From positions 124,001 through 188,000 of the forward strand of contig JAODUO010000890.1 of assembly GCA_025642075.2 (NCBI GenBank): a DNA stretch of 64,000 bases, read 5' to 3'. A program made the position numbers and the translations under genes. Shown in pieces: positions 1-14,400 of this stretch. This DNA comes from Ridgeia piscesae (Eukaryota; Annelida; Polychaeta; Sabellida; Siboglinidae). Position 1 is the first letter of the stretch; every line of letters begins with the position of its first letter. The notes beneath the pieces were generated by a model that saw nothing but the letters and a program-made list of their open reading frames with translations, was not told the DNA's origin and made no database searches.

Positions 1-1326
1 GGCCCGATTGCAAACAGGGTGTCGATACCCACCCTGTTGCTGCACCTTAGTATTGAGGCAGGGCGAGAAAGGCGTGTCGTAATTACAGCCTTTTGCTTCG
101 GGTTTCGATACACACACAAAAACCGTGACACACGTCACAAGTGTTCAGTTGATTCGCTTGTTCGTGAGTCTTGATGGTAATTAAAACGGGAATGTTTAGA
201 TGAAACATCAGCTCTGCTCTCTGACCCAGTTACGTCCGATTCATGAATTGATCGCGTCTGACATTTCGCCCACATCCAATGCGTTACCTGACGTTTTTGC
301 GGAACAGGTATGCATTGACTTCACTGTGTGGTGGATGATATTACGGAAAAAAAATACGGCTGATGAATGCGAAATGGCATCGTGCCAATAGTAGTATGAT
401 CTCACTTTCAACTGGCGGTACATGCCGGTAAATTAACTGTGATGTGCTCTGCCATCGCTAATTTAATCACATTTTTACAGTACCATTCTCAGAGATTAAT
501 TCTGTAATAACACTGAATGATGTTAATTAAACAATCAACAAATTGTGAGGCATCTGTTCTGATCTGACATCAGATGAACCTTGTAACGAAGCCAGATGCA
601 AGATCTATAGCGATACCATATGTACGATCTGTCAAAGTCGATAAACTTGATTGAGACAATCATGTTTATCTGTGTGGTAGATTTGAGTCTTGTATTACCA
701 ATAACAACAATTGTTCAGTGATGTTTTTTCCACCCAGATTTAATCGACCGTGCCATCTGTTCGTATTCTGTAAATAATTCAATTTGATTGACCAGGTTAT
801 TTTTGGCCTGATGTGTTTTCTTTGTGAAAAGTGTCTACTACAAGCACTTATCACAATTTTGTTTCAGCGATGCACAGTTACCTTCACAGATGCCAGTTGT
901 GTTGAAGTGTACTTTACTGCATTGTTTTTGTTTGACCCAATTTCAGACATAATCGATTTGAGTGTGTTAGGCCTGGTTTGAAGTGTTTTCGTTGTATTTC
1001 CACGATTTTAACCAGATGTAGCTGGAATTGTGGCAACCAACGTGTGATCTGGTAGAATGAATAGAAACAGAGTGTGGGTGTTTCTAGTGGTTACTGGGTA
1101 GGTTGGGTCAAGTGGATGGTGCCTTACTTGTGTCATTTTACATTCGTAATTACTAGATTGGAATCATTTTTTCACTGGAGTTTCATTATAATCATACATC
1201 TTGGCAATAGATAATTCAACACACAGACACGCACATGCATGCATGCATGACTGCCCCACAGATAGACACGAATGCGTGCATATATACATGCACACAAACA
1301 TGCATGCAACATGCCCAAAAGCATAC

Positions 1327-1334
1327 CACATGAA

Positions 1335-1388
<54 letters not shown>

Positions 1389-1392
1389 TGTG
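1327..1392. repeat. (TA)n tract with palindromic flanks
   Basis: The core is about 24 TA units. CACATGAAT (1327-1335) and ATTCATGTG (1384-1392) flank it as an inverted repeat, so the whole 66 bp is close to self-complementary. Confidence 0.9.
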
Positions 1393-4300
1393 AAATAAAC
1401 ATATAACTAAATAAAAATATTAACATTAAATACAACATAATGTTTTTAATTGAGCTAATCACAAGAAATTTATTTGCTTCAGTTCGTAACTACATAATTA
1501 TGTTAATCATTCTCAAGTGAAGAGCATCTCCAATCTAAAGATAACCCGAGCACCCATCCAGACACAAGTAGCATCTAGCTGCATCGCAAGTCATATTACA
1601 TGCATTCTCCTCATTATCTCTGTCAGTTTAAACTCATCTTTGGCGTGTCTGAAATTTGACCCAAGCACGTTTGGTTTCGCGCAAGTTCAAGAAGCTTAGA
1701 ATTCCAGATATCGGGTTTATCTGCTGAAGAAAAATAAGCCGACTTCACGTGTGATAAAAAGACGTTTGCTGGAAAAAAGAAGTTCAGACAAATGACGCCT
1801 CAGCCCGCCCTCCAAGCCAATTTTCTTTCTCTTTCATCATATTTAGTAGCAGAGTAAAACGTCTCACATTGGCGATTAGAACTTGATCCCTCTTTAGGTG
1901 GATGCCAAACAAATTCTGTGTTATCACTCGCTGGTATAATCAACCTAGCTACCCACAGCATTGTTGTAATTGTGTAAGCTCTGGAATAGCACAATATGTT
2001 TCTTTGCAATAATTTATTTTTGCATTTTCTGGACTAGTACAAAATGGTCACGTCCCTCATTGAAAAAGATTCTTCCCGCTGTTGATTCATGATCATAATT
2101 TGTTTTTAAATTAAGTGAACCTATTTAATAACTATTACTATCGTTAGCATATTGTACAAATGTGTTGAATTGAGTTTTAATAAAATCATCAGCAAACACA
2201 TAATTTTGACTGAAACTGGATAAAATTGTATGCAAAAGTTGTGAACAATATTTTTTCGCAGTGTCCAAAAATACCCAGTGTAAATGTGAACATTAAAAAA
2301 CATACTACACTGTATTATTAAACCAGTGTCTTGCACAACGCCTACACTGCGTCACTCTTGCATAAGTAATATTGTTGTGAAGGTTCTTATAGTGTCCTAT
2401 TGTCCTGGAAGTCCTACTTGGTGACAGGTGACACAATCCTACAACATTTTGTACTTAGCATAAATTGCTTGCCATAGTGAGTCATGTCACATTATGTTTG
2501 GGTTAGTTCACATTTAGAAGGAGTGTTTCATGGACATCAGGAGCCCATTTCAGTAATGTTGTTAAGAGCCCGATTCTGCTCTTTAAAATCAATTTTGCTC
2601 TTTAACAGTGATGTTGTACACCCAAAAACTGTCAACAACGTGATTCATCAATGGGGCAGTGTTGCTGGTGTGTCATGGAAATAGAGTCGTCAGTAATAAA
2701 TTATGGCAAAGGATGTTTGTGTTTTGAAAAAGCTCATTTAAGTTAATACAGAAATTTGATTAAAGATGAATTTTCCGTAAGAGTTCTTTATCTTAAAGAA
2801 ATGTTCCCCTGATTCTTATTAAAAGTATTGTGATTTGATTGACAAATGTTGTTGTTTACGTAAGGTGAGAAGCCATGATGTTATTATGTAAAATACCAAC
2901 ATTTCTACAAAACGCCTCTGCTTTTTGCACTAGGGCTGATGGAAAGTGTCCCATGGGTGGTGGTAATTTGTTGACCTCTGAACTCATTTAACTACCCCTG
3001 GGGTGTGTGTATTGTGTCGGTGTGGGCAGCATAATGAGACCCTGGCTGTATGATTACCTTACCCCTTTCAGATGATAATATGTACCTTCTGATAACCCGG
3101 CCACCCCAGGTGGAGGGCGCTTTCAACAAAGGGTGACTTCACAGGATTGGTGATGAAAGCGGGAGTGCCTGTACCCCCCCACCCCGGGGCGATGTTATAA
3201 AACAGAGATGTGTGATTGCTAACAATATCAGAATGACTGTATATTTTCTACTGTCAACACATTAAAAGTACTGTCCATTTAATAGGAGCTGAACTTTTTT
3301 GTATTTATATAACTGATCTGGTGATAGTAATGACAAAGATTCTGCACTGAGTTATCTCTTCATATCTTAGTTGGTTTATGGTGTATAATGAATCAAATAT
3401 ATTACTACTTTGGTTTACATAATCAGTTTTTACAGGAAGGGACCATCCTTAGAATCTAGTCAATATGGTGAAATACACATTTTTAAATAACAGATTACTG
3501 TGTCAATATGAGGTTATAATGAAGGTAAATACGTATTTTCGATTATCATAGATTTGGAAATTATTGATGCTGGATATTTAGCTAGTTTTTGTTCTGTTAT
3601 AAAAATCACTGATATTCATCGTGCTGGTTTTCTCAATTATGTGGGCCCTGTATTTTCAGGGGGGGAGGCGACGGTTGATGACGATGTTGCTCTGCTGTAA
3701 TGACCACTTTTACGAGATCGTTTAACTGGATAAAAAATACGGTAAAACGTATTATCGTGTGGGAATTATGACAGTTGTGTAACTATCAGTGTAAAGATCC
3801 ATTTTCTTGCCTGAAGCGTTGATGCAATCATAGCATCCTGGGTAATTTTTTCGTAATGATAGTGAATATGGGTTCCAAGAAGAATTGGATATCGTTGGAT
3901 GTATTGAACTCTGGGTGCACTATAGGTGTATATATAAGCATATTTTGTTTGTGTTCGTGTCACTGTTGGATTCTTATCTCCCTTACCTGCGGGCGGGAGA
4001 GTACCTGTTTTCACAGAAGGAGAACTGGTGTCATACGTGAATGGTTATCTGCTTCGAGGTATCATATCTGGGTGAGATCTTCTGTTGAACTCTCGCAGAT
4101 GGATCTGTACCCAGAAGGGATAGCTATGGAAATTGCAGCAGCGCTTCCGAAGCGCAGCCCTCAGGGTTTTTCCCTTTATGCACTGGGGCTGGCGCAACTA
4201 ATAGACCAGGTGCACTTGTCTGCCAAGTCTTTATGGCACATCTTCCAGGGGCAAAGGTGTTTTCTTATTATACTATTTGTCACTTCTGTCAGAGTAATCA

Positions 4301-6039
4301 TGCTCGTAAGTAACAATGCGGCATAGGGGGGCAGTTCTTTCATAAAAAGACATGTAATGAAAAAGAGAAGAGTCACCCCGTGAACTCTGGTGTTTGGGGT
4401 CAAAGTTTCTTTGCAAAGTTTCTCATAGGTTGCATGGCGGTAAAAAACTTTGTTGGATACGGTCTGAAGCATTTAATAATAACCAAGATCATTGTAATGT
4501 GTTTTTTATTACAACACACTGTTGTTGGTGCCGTGTTAGCGGCTGTCTGCCGGTTTCTGCGACTGCACCATAGTGCATGCACTACCCCGCCTTTGATCAG
4601 CCCCACTGCCGTAGGAGGCAATCAAGGTACTGGTGCCCATCGGCCCAAGCCATTTGTAGCTTCATTAACATCACAGGTACCCGACATTGCTTTTTGAAAC
4701 GCTATACTTTGGCTGTAAAGTTATCCCTGGGTCCCTATGCATAGGGCACGGCCTTCTGGTGATTTCCTGAGCGAATTCAAACTGCGGTAGTTGCGCTACG
4801 AACAGCTGAAGTGGGGCATGTTTCTCTCGGTGTGCACCTGATTAATCAAGAAGCCTGCCGTCTTCCCTTTGACACTCCACGGCCAAAAATAGGACATGTC
4901 TGCTACGTGTGTCACATGCATCGCCATCACCGCTTGTGTTTGACACAGTCGTTGTGCCATGGTAGATTGACATCGTGGACATCTGATAGCAGTCAGGGTA
5001 TGTGTCTTGTTTCCTGCGGGAGTCACGGCTGTCTGGAAGGGCGTAGGGTGCCAGGGTAGTTGAAATCTTGTGACTGACTGGGTGCCATACTGGGAAGTGG
5101 GGTGGAGGGCGTTTGGAGTTTTTACCCCTCACCATGGTAGAAGCAGCTGTGTGCCAGTTAAGCTAATTCCTGCCTCTATTGTGTGCATCCTACCACCAAT
5201 CTCCGGACTAGATATGTGTGGTGAAAACATGTAAACCTTGGCAGAGTTGGTTTACCGATTATGACGCAAGTGTAGTATATAAGGATGGGGATGCTGCAAG
5301 GAACATCGGGATGATATGATGATCGCAGCGGCTATAGTGCCAGTGCAAGAAGATGAACTCTGCTGAACTTTGTGTCTTCCTCTGCATGATAATGGAGATG
5401 TTTAGCCACGTTGAAGACTGGCAGTGCTCTGTAGTGAGGCTTATCATAAACACCCAGTGACCTCAGTGGGGTTTCTCGGCAGTGGGGTTACACAAACAAA
5501 GCAGGCGTGAACGGAATTTCCGATCCTTGCCTCCGGATTGTGACGTTTGGATGACGATGCTGATCTAGTCAGATCGTCCTGGATCGTAATAAGACATGTA
5601 CACGTTATGTCATTAGGAATTTGTGTCATGTGTGTGACACTGTGATAACAGGTTGACGGTGATGTTATGTGCAGTGATGCCTCCGCGTTTCCACAAGTGT
5701 TGCAAGTGTAGACACAAGGGGTGGGGTGGAAATCTTCTCAACAGTCGGGGTGAGTTCGGAGTGAAGGTGTAGTGTGAATGTTGATGTGTTTTATGCTTGG
5801 TTTATAATGAATGTGCTGACTCATTTTACACCATCCAATGGTGGGTACTTGTCTCAAGTATTATAGCCAGTGTGTGCATACATTTGTGATTCGTCACGGT
5901 ATAAGTCTTTCTCCTGGTTCCATGTCATCTTTGGTGCCATTCCTCGATTTGTATTTTCTTATTTTTCCTCTTCTTTTGCTACTTTCTCTAACAATTGTAA
6001 GACTTAGTTGCTTAAGCAATTGGCATAATTAAATGTGTA

Positions 6040-6165
6040 ATGACTGTACACATACTGGCATGTATGCACACATGTACGCACATACCCACACATGTAAATG
6101 CAATGCATGCACGCATGCACGCACACGCGCGCTCGCACGCACACGCATGCATGCATGCATGCACT
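6040..6165. repeat. Alternating purine-pyrimidine tract (TGCATGCACGC)
   Basis: Imperfect CACA, ACGC and GCATGCATGC units; a sequence type prone to left-handed DNA. Confidence 0.85.
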
Positions 6166-7234
6166 GAATCCTGTTTGGAGGAAAAACCTGATTTGGAAAA
6201 AAACATGTTTTATCAAAACCATGCCCTAAAATGTTGGTACGATCAGTGACTCATTTCGTATGTACATGTTAACACACTTCTACATTCAACGAAAACATAC
6301 TCGATCTAAACTACTTTCAATTCTCAGAAGTTACCGCTCAATTAGTTTATTAGTGATACCATTTTACTCTGGTTTTTGCCACTGGTGCTTTCATCTGGCA
6401 CAGAGCCACAATAAAAACCTTAGGATATATTATGTGGTCAAAACCTGGAAGTACCCTAGATACTGTTGAAATTTGCTGCGGCGACTTAGATTTTTTATGT
6501 GTTTACCCAAACTGATTTTTTGTGCATTTTCCCAACAATCTGAAGGCCAAATGTCTATATCTAAAGGGAAAAAGATGAATTACTTTAGATCACCACCATG
6601 TTGATAACAAGTCTATCATATATGTACATCTGTATTCAGGTGATGTTGCAAAATGCATAATCATTGCCAGGGTGGTGGAGATTTTGTCAGATTTGCTGGT
6701 TTTATTGCTGCATTCTAAATACTGTGTTAGGGTCATGACTAAAGCCATCATGATTAGGTTAGAGCTGTGTGTTGTATTCACCGAGTTTGTTTGCAATCTC
6801 ATTCCGTTTAAATAACTGTCCGTAATTTGTGCAAATTTGATTTACTGATAAGCTATAATTTGGTACTTCACGCATGGTTAGCAATATGGTAGTTGCCCTC
6901 ATGTGTGATTATAATATTAAAAGTTTTTTGTTAGGCAGTGGCTAGGGTTATGTAAGCTGTGCAGTTGAACTACTTGACTGTTTTTTTCTCAGTGGTCTGT
7001 AGACTAAACACAAAGTCTGCGGCACACGTCTGTAGACTGGATGCATATTTGACAACTCTATTTTGTTGTCCCTTATAAGCAGCTCCCACTAATTCCCATG
7101 GCTCCCTATATCGTTGGAAATATATGTATATTTAAAAACATGTATTATGCCACTATGTATAGAGATTAATGATGTTATTATATCCTTGAACATTTTAGCA
7201 TCCCTCCTTGACAAATTAGATTCGCCACTGTTGG

Positions 7235-7405
7235 GGTCTCCCTTGTTCAATTGGAAGGGGGCAATCGCTTGCGAATTCCTTGTTTATTGGTAACTTCCCT
7301 GTTTGTTGGAAGCTCCACATTAACTGAATAGAGAGGCTTCCAGTTAACAAGGAGCTTCACTGGGAGCTCCCTTTTTATATGAGAGCTCCCTGTTCGTTGT
7401 GAGCT
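7235..7405. repeat. Degenerate GAGCTCCCTGTT-type repeat
   Basis: Related short motifs recur (TCCCTTGTTCAATTGG, TTCCCTGTTTGTTGG, GAGCTCCCTTTTTATATG, GAGCTCCCTGTTCGTTG), some inverted (AACAAGGAGCTTC). Confidence 0.6.
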
Positions 7406-10400
7406 GTAGACAGTAACATCTGTTCCTGCAGGTACACATTATGTGGTGTAGAAAACAAATTGGTCTGTAAGACATTGTTCATTCTACACAGAATAGCGCT
7501 AATGAAGACGCAGTTTGCATATCGCTAAGGAATTACTGCTCCGCAATAATATTCAACTTTAATAAAGCCGCAGACATATAACAATACATCTCTGTGAAAA
7601 ATTGTGATGTTTAAAGTTATCATACGACATATTGTGGACGTTACCAAGAAACACATTCATTGGTCTCTTTGGAGTGTGGGTCAACAACTTAAGTCAGACA
7701 GTGGTGTTGTGTGTCTGTTAGGCAAGACTGCATGTGTGATCAATTATGCGGGCAATTTAGGAAAGTATCGGGTAAACAGTGTTGAGGCAATAAGACACTG
7801 GTCTCTAGGTGGTCTTTCGTCTCATTGTGGCCCCTGTGGCAGCATTCCGTGCAGCAAAATACTCTTAGAAAATTGCACTCCAAAAATGTTAGTTGGCATA
7901 ACAACATTGTGTTTTAGATAGGTGTCCTGTAAGCATTTTAATCGGTGCATGAGAATTGTTGTCTTGAATGGATTTTCACTTAAAGATTGTCACTGGAGAA
8001 GTAAACGTGGGTGATATGGAAAAAGTTTTAGAGGTTAAACAAAACAGTTTTGATAGTGCAACGAATGTTTGTATTTTAAAAGCGGCCATGAAATATGTTT
8101 TTTTTGGCCAACACAAAAATAGTTTGTTCGTAGGTGGGTTATTGATGATCAGTTCTAGTAGATGTAAGAAATTACAAAGGTGACCGGTTTTATCAGTTTG
8201 TAGTTGTTATGTAACAGGTTCTGTGTGATCAATATGCTGTTCTGTGTGAGTTAAAGTGCGGAAGTTGCGTTATCTTGGCATTTCTGCAAACACAGTTGTA
8301 CAGTGTGTCCGCTGTGTTTGCCATTAAGACTTCTCGATACAGACACTGTAGATAGAGATAGGAGCGACCACAAGCTTACTGCATACGTGTGTGTGTTCTC
8401 ATGTAATCTCACCGGTTTCGCTGGAAGACATAAACATTCAGGTTCACCAGGGGACACTGTGTAAATCGTGGCTTTGTATGAGTGTTGTCATGCTAAGGCC
8501 TCTGGCGTACCCTCGAAACTCTCCATTGGACACAGTGTAGCCATTTGTGGGTCTCTAGTCTCAGCCAACTGTGAGTGAGGAATAAAAACCTGATTTTTCA
8601 TTTCTGATATCACATGTTTCGGTCTGGCGATTCGCCAAATGTAGCCTGGTAGACTGGAGAGAGAATGCTGCTGTTTATTGGGGCATGGTGCCCTAGACAT
8701 ACAAAGGGGTCTACTCAGAAATGTATACATGAAAACCGTGAGATTTTTCACACACATTATGAACAGTTTTAAATACATATCACAGGTTAATCTTTGATTT
8801 AATGAGGTATGGTTTTAATTATGCAAGAGAAGTTAATTAAATGTGATATTGTGCATCGATTCAGGTCATACTGAAGACGTTGTATTTCTTGCTTACATAT
8901 CACCAAAAGTGATGTCATAAATATTTATTAATGTCACTTTTCTAGGGGATTATCTGTTTGTCCTCTCATATCTATCCTGGATAATCCCAGGGAAGATTAT
9001 CATAAATCCAGTAAGTGGAGGAAGTTACAACGTGGTCGGTCGTATCAGACGTCTGGATAACCACTCATGAGTCATGGTAATTATGTGGTAGATGCGGTTA
9101 AATGATCAAGTTAAGGTTTCTAATTAACTACTTTGTGGTTTACTTCTGCTTTTCTGGTCGCTGCCTTCTAGGAAGAGATATGAGAGAAAGATGAGTCACA
9201 TTTTTTTATCAATTTTGGGAGGGAATTGTTGCTAGAGATATTGAAAAAATAAGTTAACAAATTGTGATTATTTCTAGGCAGTTGTCAGTGATAAGTCTAA
9301 ATGGTTTTTGCCATATTATATTTACTTAATAGCCAGTCGAATTATACAAACAACTATAGCGAAACGGACGGTATGATTACTCGCTTATCCCATTTCCTGT
9401 GAGTTATCTGTTTCCATGAAAAGTAGCGTCGTTCTTGATCAGACTCATTATTAAAATCTGAATCTATCACAATATGATACTGCCACATCAATGAGTTTGT
9501 TTTTCTGCGGAGGTCGGTCGATTGATCCACCCCAGCATGCTGTGTGTAAATTACTACTTCCTGTGGGGGTTGTCATGGCAACATGTGGTTTTATGTTGCT
9601 CATATAAGCTTTATAAATAACCTGCTGGGCATATTGATGACAAACTGGGACATAAGGAGTTTGCACTAAGAAAGTGTGCATTCTCTATGTGTATATGACA
9701 ATGTGTAATTTTTTTATACAGAATTTATAAATTCGTCTTTGTAGTTAAAGTAATTAATTCCCATTGTGGCATTGACAATATAAAGATGACATTTTTAGTT
9801 ACACATGTATACATTCATATTTGTATTTAAATAATTAATTCCATTGTGGTATTTTGTATTGCAGCTGGTTCTTTATCTATCTTACTTACTTACTACTTTG
9901 GTCTGTTTTGTATGATTATAATTAGCCCACAATTTGTCACAAAGATGTGTAAAACGTTTGAGACACTTGTTGTTTTCATACTTTGTGGAGATTACACATT
10001 CTTCAGATCCTTGGGCAAGAGTAAACAGAATCATAAACTGACAGTTTGTTTATAAGCCAAATGCTGGAAAACATTTGTTATGGTCCACATATAACAAAAT
10101 ATGTGGCACATGTGTATGATATTCTCCTAACCTGTAAACAAGGTAGACGACCCTATTACAATTGTGTTTTATTTTAATACGGATTTGATGCAAATAGAAA
10201 ACTTAGATAAGTAAACATGTCCCTTTTTGTAAAATAAAACAAATTGAATGACCAAAGTTGGGCAAAAAAGGTTTTAAAAACAAAAAAAAAAAATTTTTGG
10301 GTTTAAATTTTTTTTATTTTTAAATATTTATTTAAAAATAAAATTTTCGGGAAAAAAAGATTTCATCCAACAAATGCACCAGATGCACTGTTATTACACA

Positions 10401-11387
10401 CAGTTATTACTGCTTACACCCAGTTATTTCCCAGTTATTACTGCTATAGCACTCATATTATACTGTTGTCTCCAATACAACAGTATCTGGACAACAAAGC
10501 TTACATATCAACACTGGCCAGTTTATGACGGCTTATCAGTAGTCTGAACACACAGTTGTTACTGTTTGACCCCTGGTCAAGATGTTGTGGTCACTTCATC
10601 AGAGCACCTGAGAGATTGGTTGCATTATTAGCATTCTGTCCAGCAACTGGAAGGGTTTATACCGATATGGATGGTCAAACAAATGGGTGGACATATCTCA
10701 CTAGACAAAGTGCTTGACCATTACACATGTGTATTGTAAATCAATGTGTATTGTGTCTAGCCTTGGACATTGGTCAGTATTCTTATGGGCCTACTGGTCA
10801 GTTGGCTCACATGGCCAGATTCCTGATTAATGACAGACATTAAAGTGATTGGGATTTGAATTAATCTGTCCCAGTGTCCAGAATGTGTATCCAGAGGGTG
10901 GCTTGACCATCCAGCTTGACCATCTGTGTATCAGTCAGAGGGTGGTCTGTGTGAGCCCTCCTGGGGTCTGGTTGCCATGGCGATGACCATAATTTGGAGG
11001 CAGGGGTGGTCAGTTATAGACAGGAAGTGTAGATGTGTGAATTAGCTCAGTGTCCAGCAGTGGACACAGTGACCAGTGTCCACTCCATTGGGATGTCACC
11101 TATCAATGTCCAGCAGCAGTGGACATTGCCCAGTGCCTGGTGAGCAGGTTGTTTGTTTAAGGGGTCAGATGTCACGGCAGTAAAAACTGCCAGCCTGGCT
11201 TGGATTGCCTTGGAGGGATGTCCCAAAGTTATCTCTCCAGATTCACCCTGATCAGTTGAATGCAGCACACAGGGATACCTACATCATATGCCTGGACAAC
11301 TGGTCACAGAAACTGGACATTGGCGGCTTAAATCTGTCAAGTTGTACCACTTGTGGTCAGCGTATTTGGCCACTTATCCCGTTGGAT

Positions 11388-11433
11388 ATGGAGAAAATGG
11401 CATCTCTGCTGAAGAAGACACGCTGTCAGCAAG
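11388..11433 (+). CDS. Possible alternative first exon 1a
   Basis: The ATG at 11388 opens MEKMASLLKKTRCQQ and is followed by CAAG|gtaggt (donor at 11434), leaving one base. That is the phase accepted by exon 2 at 25675, so the product would read ...CQQ-E-I-E-A-L-E-A. The frame is open upstream without another ATG. Against it: it is short, has no similarity I recognise, and a donor with matching phase will occur by chance fairly often. Confidence 0.3.
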
Positions 11434-14400
11434 GTAGGTTACCTTCACCTCTGCCATGGTTCAATCAATGTTGAAGGCTCCTCGGATGTTGTATATTAGG
11501 TCTGTTCTCAGTCTCATGCATTGTCTGTGGCTGGAACAAGCTGCCACAAAGCCACATACTTCTATGACAAACAAACAGATCATCAGATCAGTGCCTTTGA
11601 ATGGCCATTTTGATACTTAGGCAATTTTGTTCACCCCACATTTGCCTGTATCTTTCAGAAGAGGCAGTCATCACTAGTGGCCCCTCCATCTGGTGTCTGT
11701 GCCAGGGGAAGTAAAAGATCCCACAAATGGTAAATGGTAAAGTGAACTCACTAATTGTTTAGAAGGACAACTATGAAAACCAATGGGAAATAATAGCCAG
11801 CAAGTTGACCGGTATTTGTATGAGGTGACTTGCAAAACTCATGCTGGTGATATGCTTCACTGCCATTGGCATTGGCCAAAACAGGCAGACGTATCAATGC
11901 ATTAAACGTCACACACATGGTGGAATATCTGCACAATATTTCCAGGTGATTTTCGTCAGACCTCCCGCCGTGTTTCACCAGAGTTCACCTGTCAGCGCTT
12001 GGCAAGAATAAAGAATTCTATTTCTGGTAATATTGACCGGGTGTCTCCTGTGATATCGTGACTTATCTACGATATCGGCAAGGTTTTTTCCCATCGCAGA
12101 CAATCTATTGTTGGCTACTGTCTGGCCCATGCCGTGGACCCTGCCTCGTAAATTGTCTGCAAAAGACTGCAATGGTTCCCCACCTGCCCAGCCTTTGTGT
12201 CTTTTCCAAAGACTGATATCCCCGCCACAAAAGCCAGTTTCCGTTCGTGTGGAAATGGCGTACAATCTTATCAGGATCGTTGATTTTGCGTCACGTTAAG
12301 GCGAATGGGATCGGGTTGCAGAATCAGAAACACAATCGTTGTAACATTACCAAATGATGCATCCTGTATTGCTCTACGTCACTTTGATGATGTTTATCAA
12401 TGACTCATTTGACAGGTGATTTGCTACAGGTATGGAGCGTGTACGGTGGAAAAATGATTGTACCTGCGCGTAAATGCCTGTGATTTCTTTAACTGGAATG
12501 ACTAATGGCCCCTTTGATGTGGTGAGCCCATTGTTAAGGATGGGTACTGATGATAAGTAATCCCAGGCCGAATTCAAGTTGAGTGTCAGGTGACTGGACG
12601 AGATGCTTAAAATAACTTATCTTGACATATAGCGAGATGTAAAGATGTCTGCGTTTTGTTTTATTAAACAAGCATAATCTGATCTGTTATCATAAAATCA
12701 TGTAATGCTGTTTAAATTGTATCCATTCTAGCATCTTGACTGCCAAAATTAACTGTGATTTTTACTGTGATTTGACCAATATCAATTTAATTTTGAACAT
12801 TATTTACTTGGTAGTTCAGCTCAAATATTGTGTTCACAAAAGGTAAAGGTGCTTGTCTGGGACGCGTCTAGCTACACTGCAATGTATATTCATTCACACA
12901 TAAGTATCCACCACAGTCTATAACCAGGTACTCCTTCATACAGCTGAGTGACCTGGAGTGATGTAGAGTGAACGAACATGGAGAGCTTTCGACAGAAGCA
13001 CAATATTCATACCACCATATTACAAGCAACCAGTTTTTCAAAGCAAAATAGTTTTATGTTAACAATGACAATATACTAACATAACTATTAAATTGAGTAT
13101 TTTCACTAGATGAAGGACTAATTAGCAGTACACCGATTGACCTGTGAAAATCATTGTGCATTTCCTGTAATACCAACAGACACTGTATGTGTGGCCATTT
13201 CCCTCCACCTATGGGTGTGAGGTTTCAACTAATGAGGGAGTTGCCAGTGAGTGAGAGAATAAACAGGTGTGTTTCTCTGTTGATATTGTGATAGCCATGC
13301 TGAGATTGCAGGTGAAAGAGAGCCTCTTAGTCTTAGCCAAAGCCAGAGATAAACCCCTGGCAGATTAGTATAATCCTTGTGATTGAGATGTGAACACGTG
13401 GAGTATAGGTTGGCGCGATAGTGCTGCGCTGAGTCATGGAGATTATTTGGTCGGGTGTTGCATGTTTAAAGGAAGGATTTCCAATTATGTATAGTGTGGT
13501 CTTCTACTTGCAATCTTGCAGGAAGTGATTGCATGAATTTTGGTTTGAGTCATGTTGATAGAAAATGCTTCATAGCACCATAAATTAACCAGATTTGCAG
13601 ATATGTTTACAAGAAATGTGTTCCGAATGTTTGTGCAATAAAGTAAATGTCTGTTTACTTTATCCAAATGTTATTAGTTATGTAATCACATACTTTTATT
13701 TTAGTATGGTGTTCTTATAATTAACTTGTAATGCATATTATTCTCTGCATTTCTTAGTCTTGCTCCTTGACATTAGATCAATGTCACAGTCTCTGTTGCT
13801 AGCAGTCTTTTGGGGTCCAGTCACATAACAAAAGACAATCTATTTTATGGCCCCTATGTCACAATAAAACCCAGGGTGTGGTGCACTTTTGTAGACCCAG
13901 TTTTAATGATTTTAGGGCCTCCCATCACCAGCTGCCAGTGAGAAATGTTGGTGGACATATTTTATTCCAACATATATCTTTCAGGATGCACTGTTAACAT
14001 GGCACCACAAAACATGGATGTCACAAATACTACACCCTTGGGTATATGAGTAACACGCCACTGCTTTCATGTGCAGGCTTGTACCAGTCATTTCAGGGTC
14101 CCATTTTGGTGTGGGTGGTGGTTTAGGGTTGCAAAAGATATGGGAATCCGGTAGGCTAATTTTGGGCCTGGGAATGATGGGATTGGATAGCGCAGTTGGG
14201 ATCCAGTGCAGTTAATGTCCACCAGATGACCCTACCGGGGCAGTCGGAGTTTGCTCATGAAGAGAAACATTTCATACAACCGAAAAACATCCAGCTAATG
14301 TTTTATAATCAACAAGGCACTAATGTTTGCCGTTGCTAAACATTTGTCTTACTACTTTGTCTTGCCCTTCAGTGTATCATTACCGATTAAATAAATCTTT

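Larger units (their letters stand above)
1..11387. other. Upstream region, no gene recognised
   Basis: No open frame here looks like a known protein. The stretch is AT-rich and holds small simple repeats: (TA)n at 1338-1385, TGCATGC/ACGC alternating DNA at 6040-6165, a GAGCTCCCTGTT-like degenerate array at 7235-7405, a duplicated TAATTAATTCC(C)ATTGTGG segment at about 9748 and 9830, and a TGGTCA/TGGACA-rich stretch at 10480-11360. It may be intergenic DNA or a long 5' intron of the DLC1-family gene. Confidence 0.5.

Noticed and set aside
3856..4326. 156-codon frame on the + strand
   Set aside because: Composition and content look random and no family is recognised; no splice context ties it to a gene.
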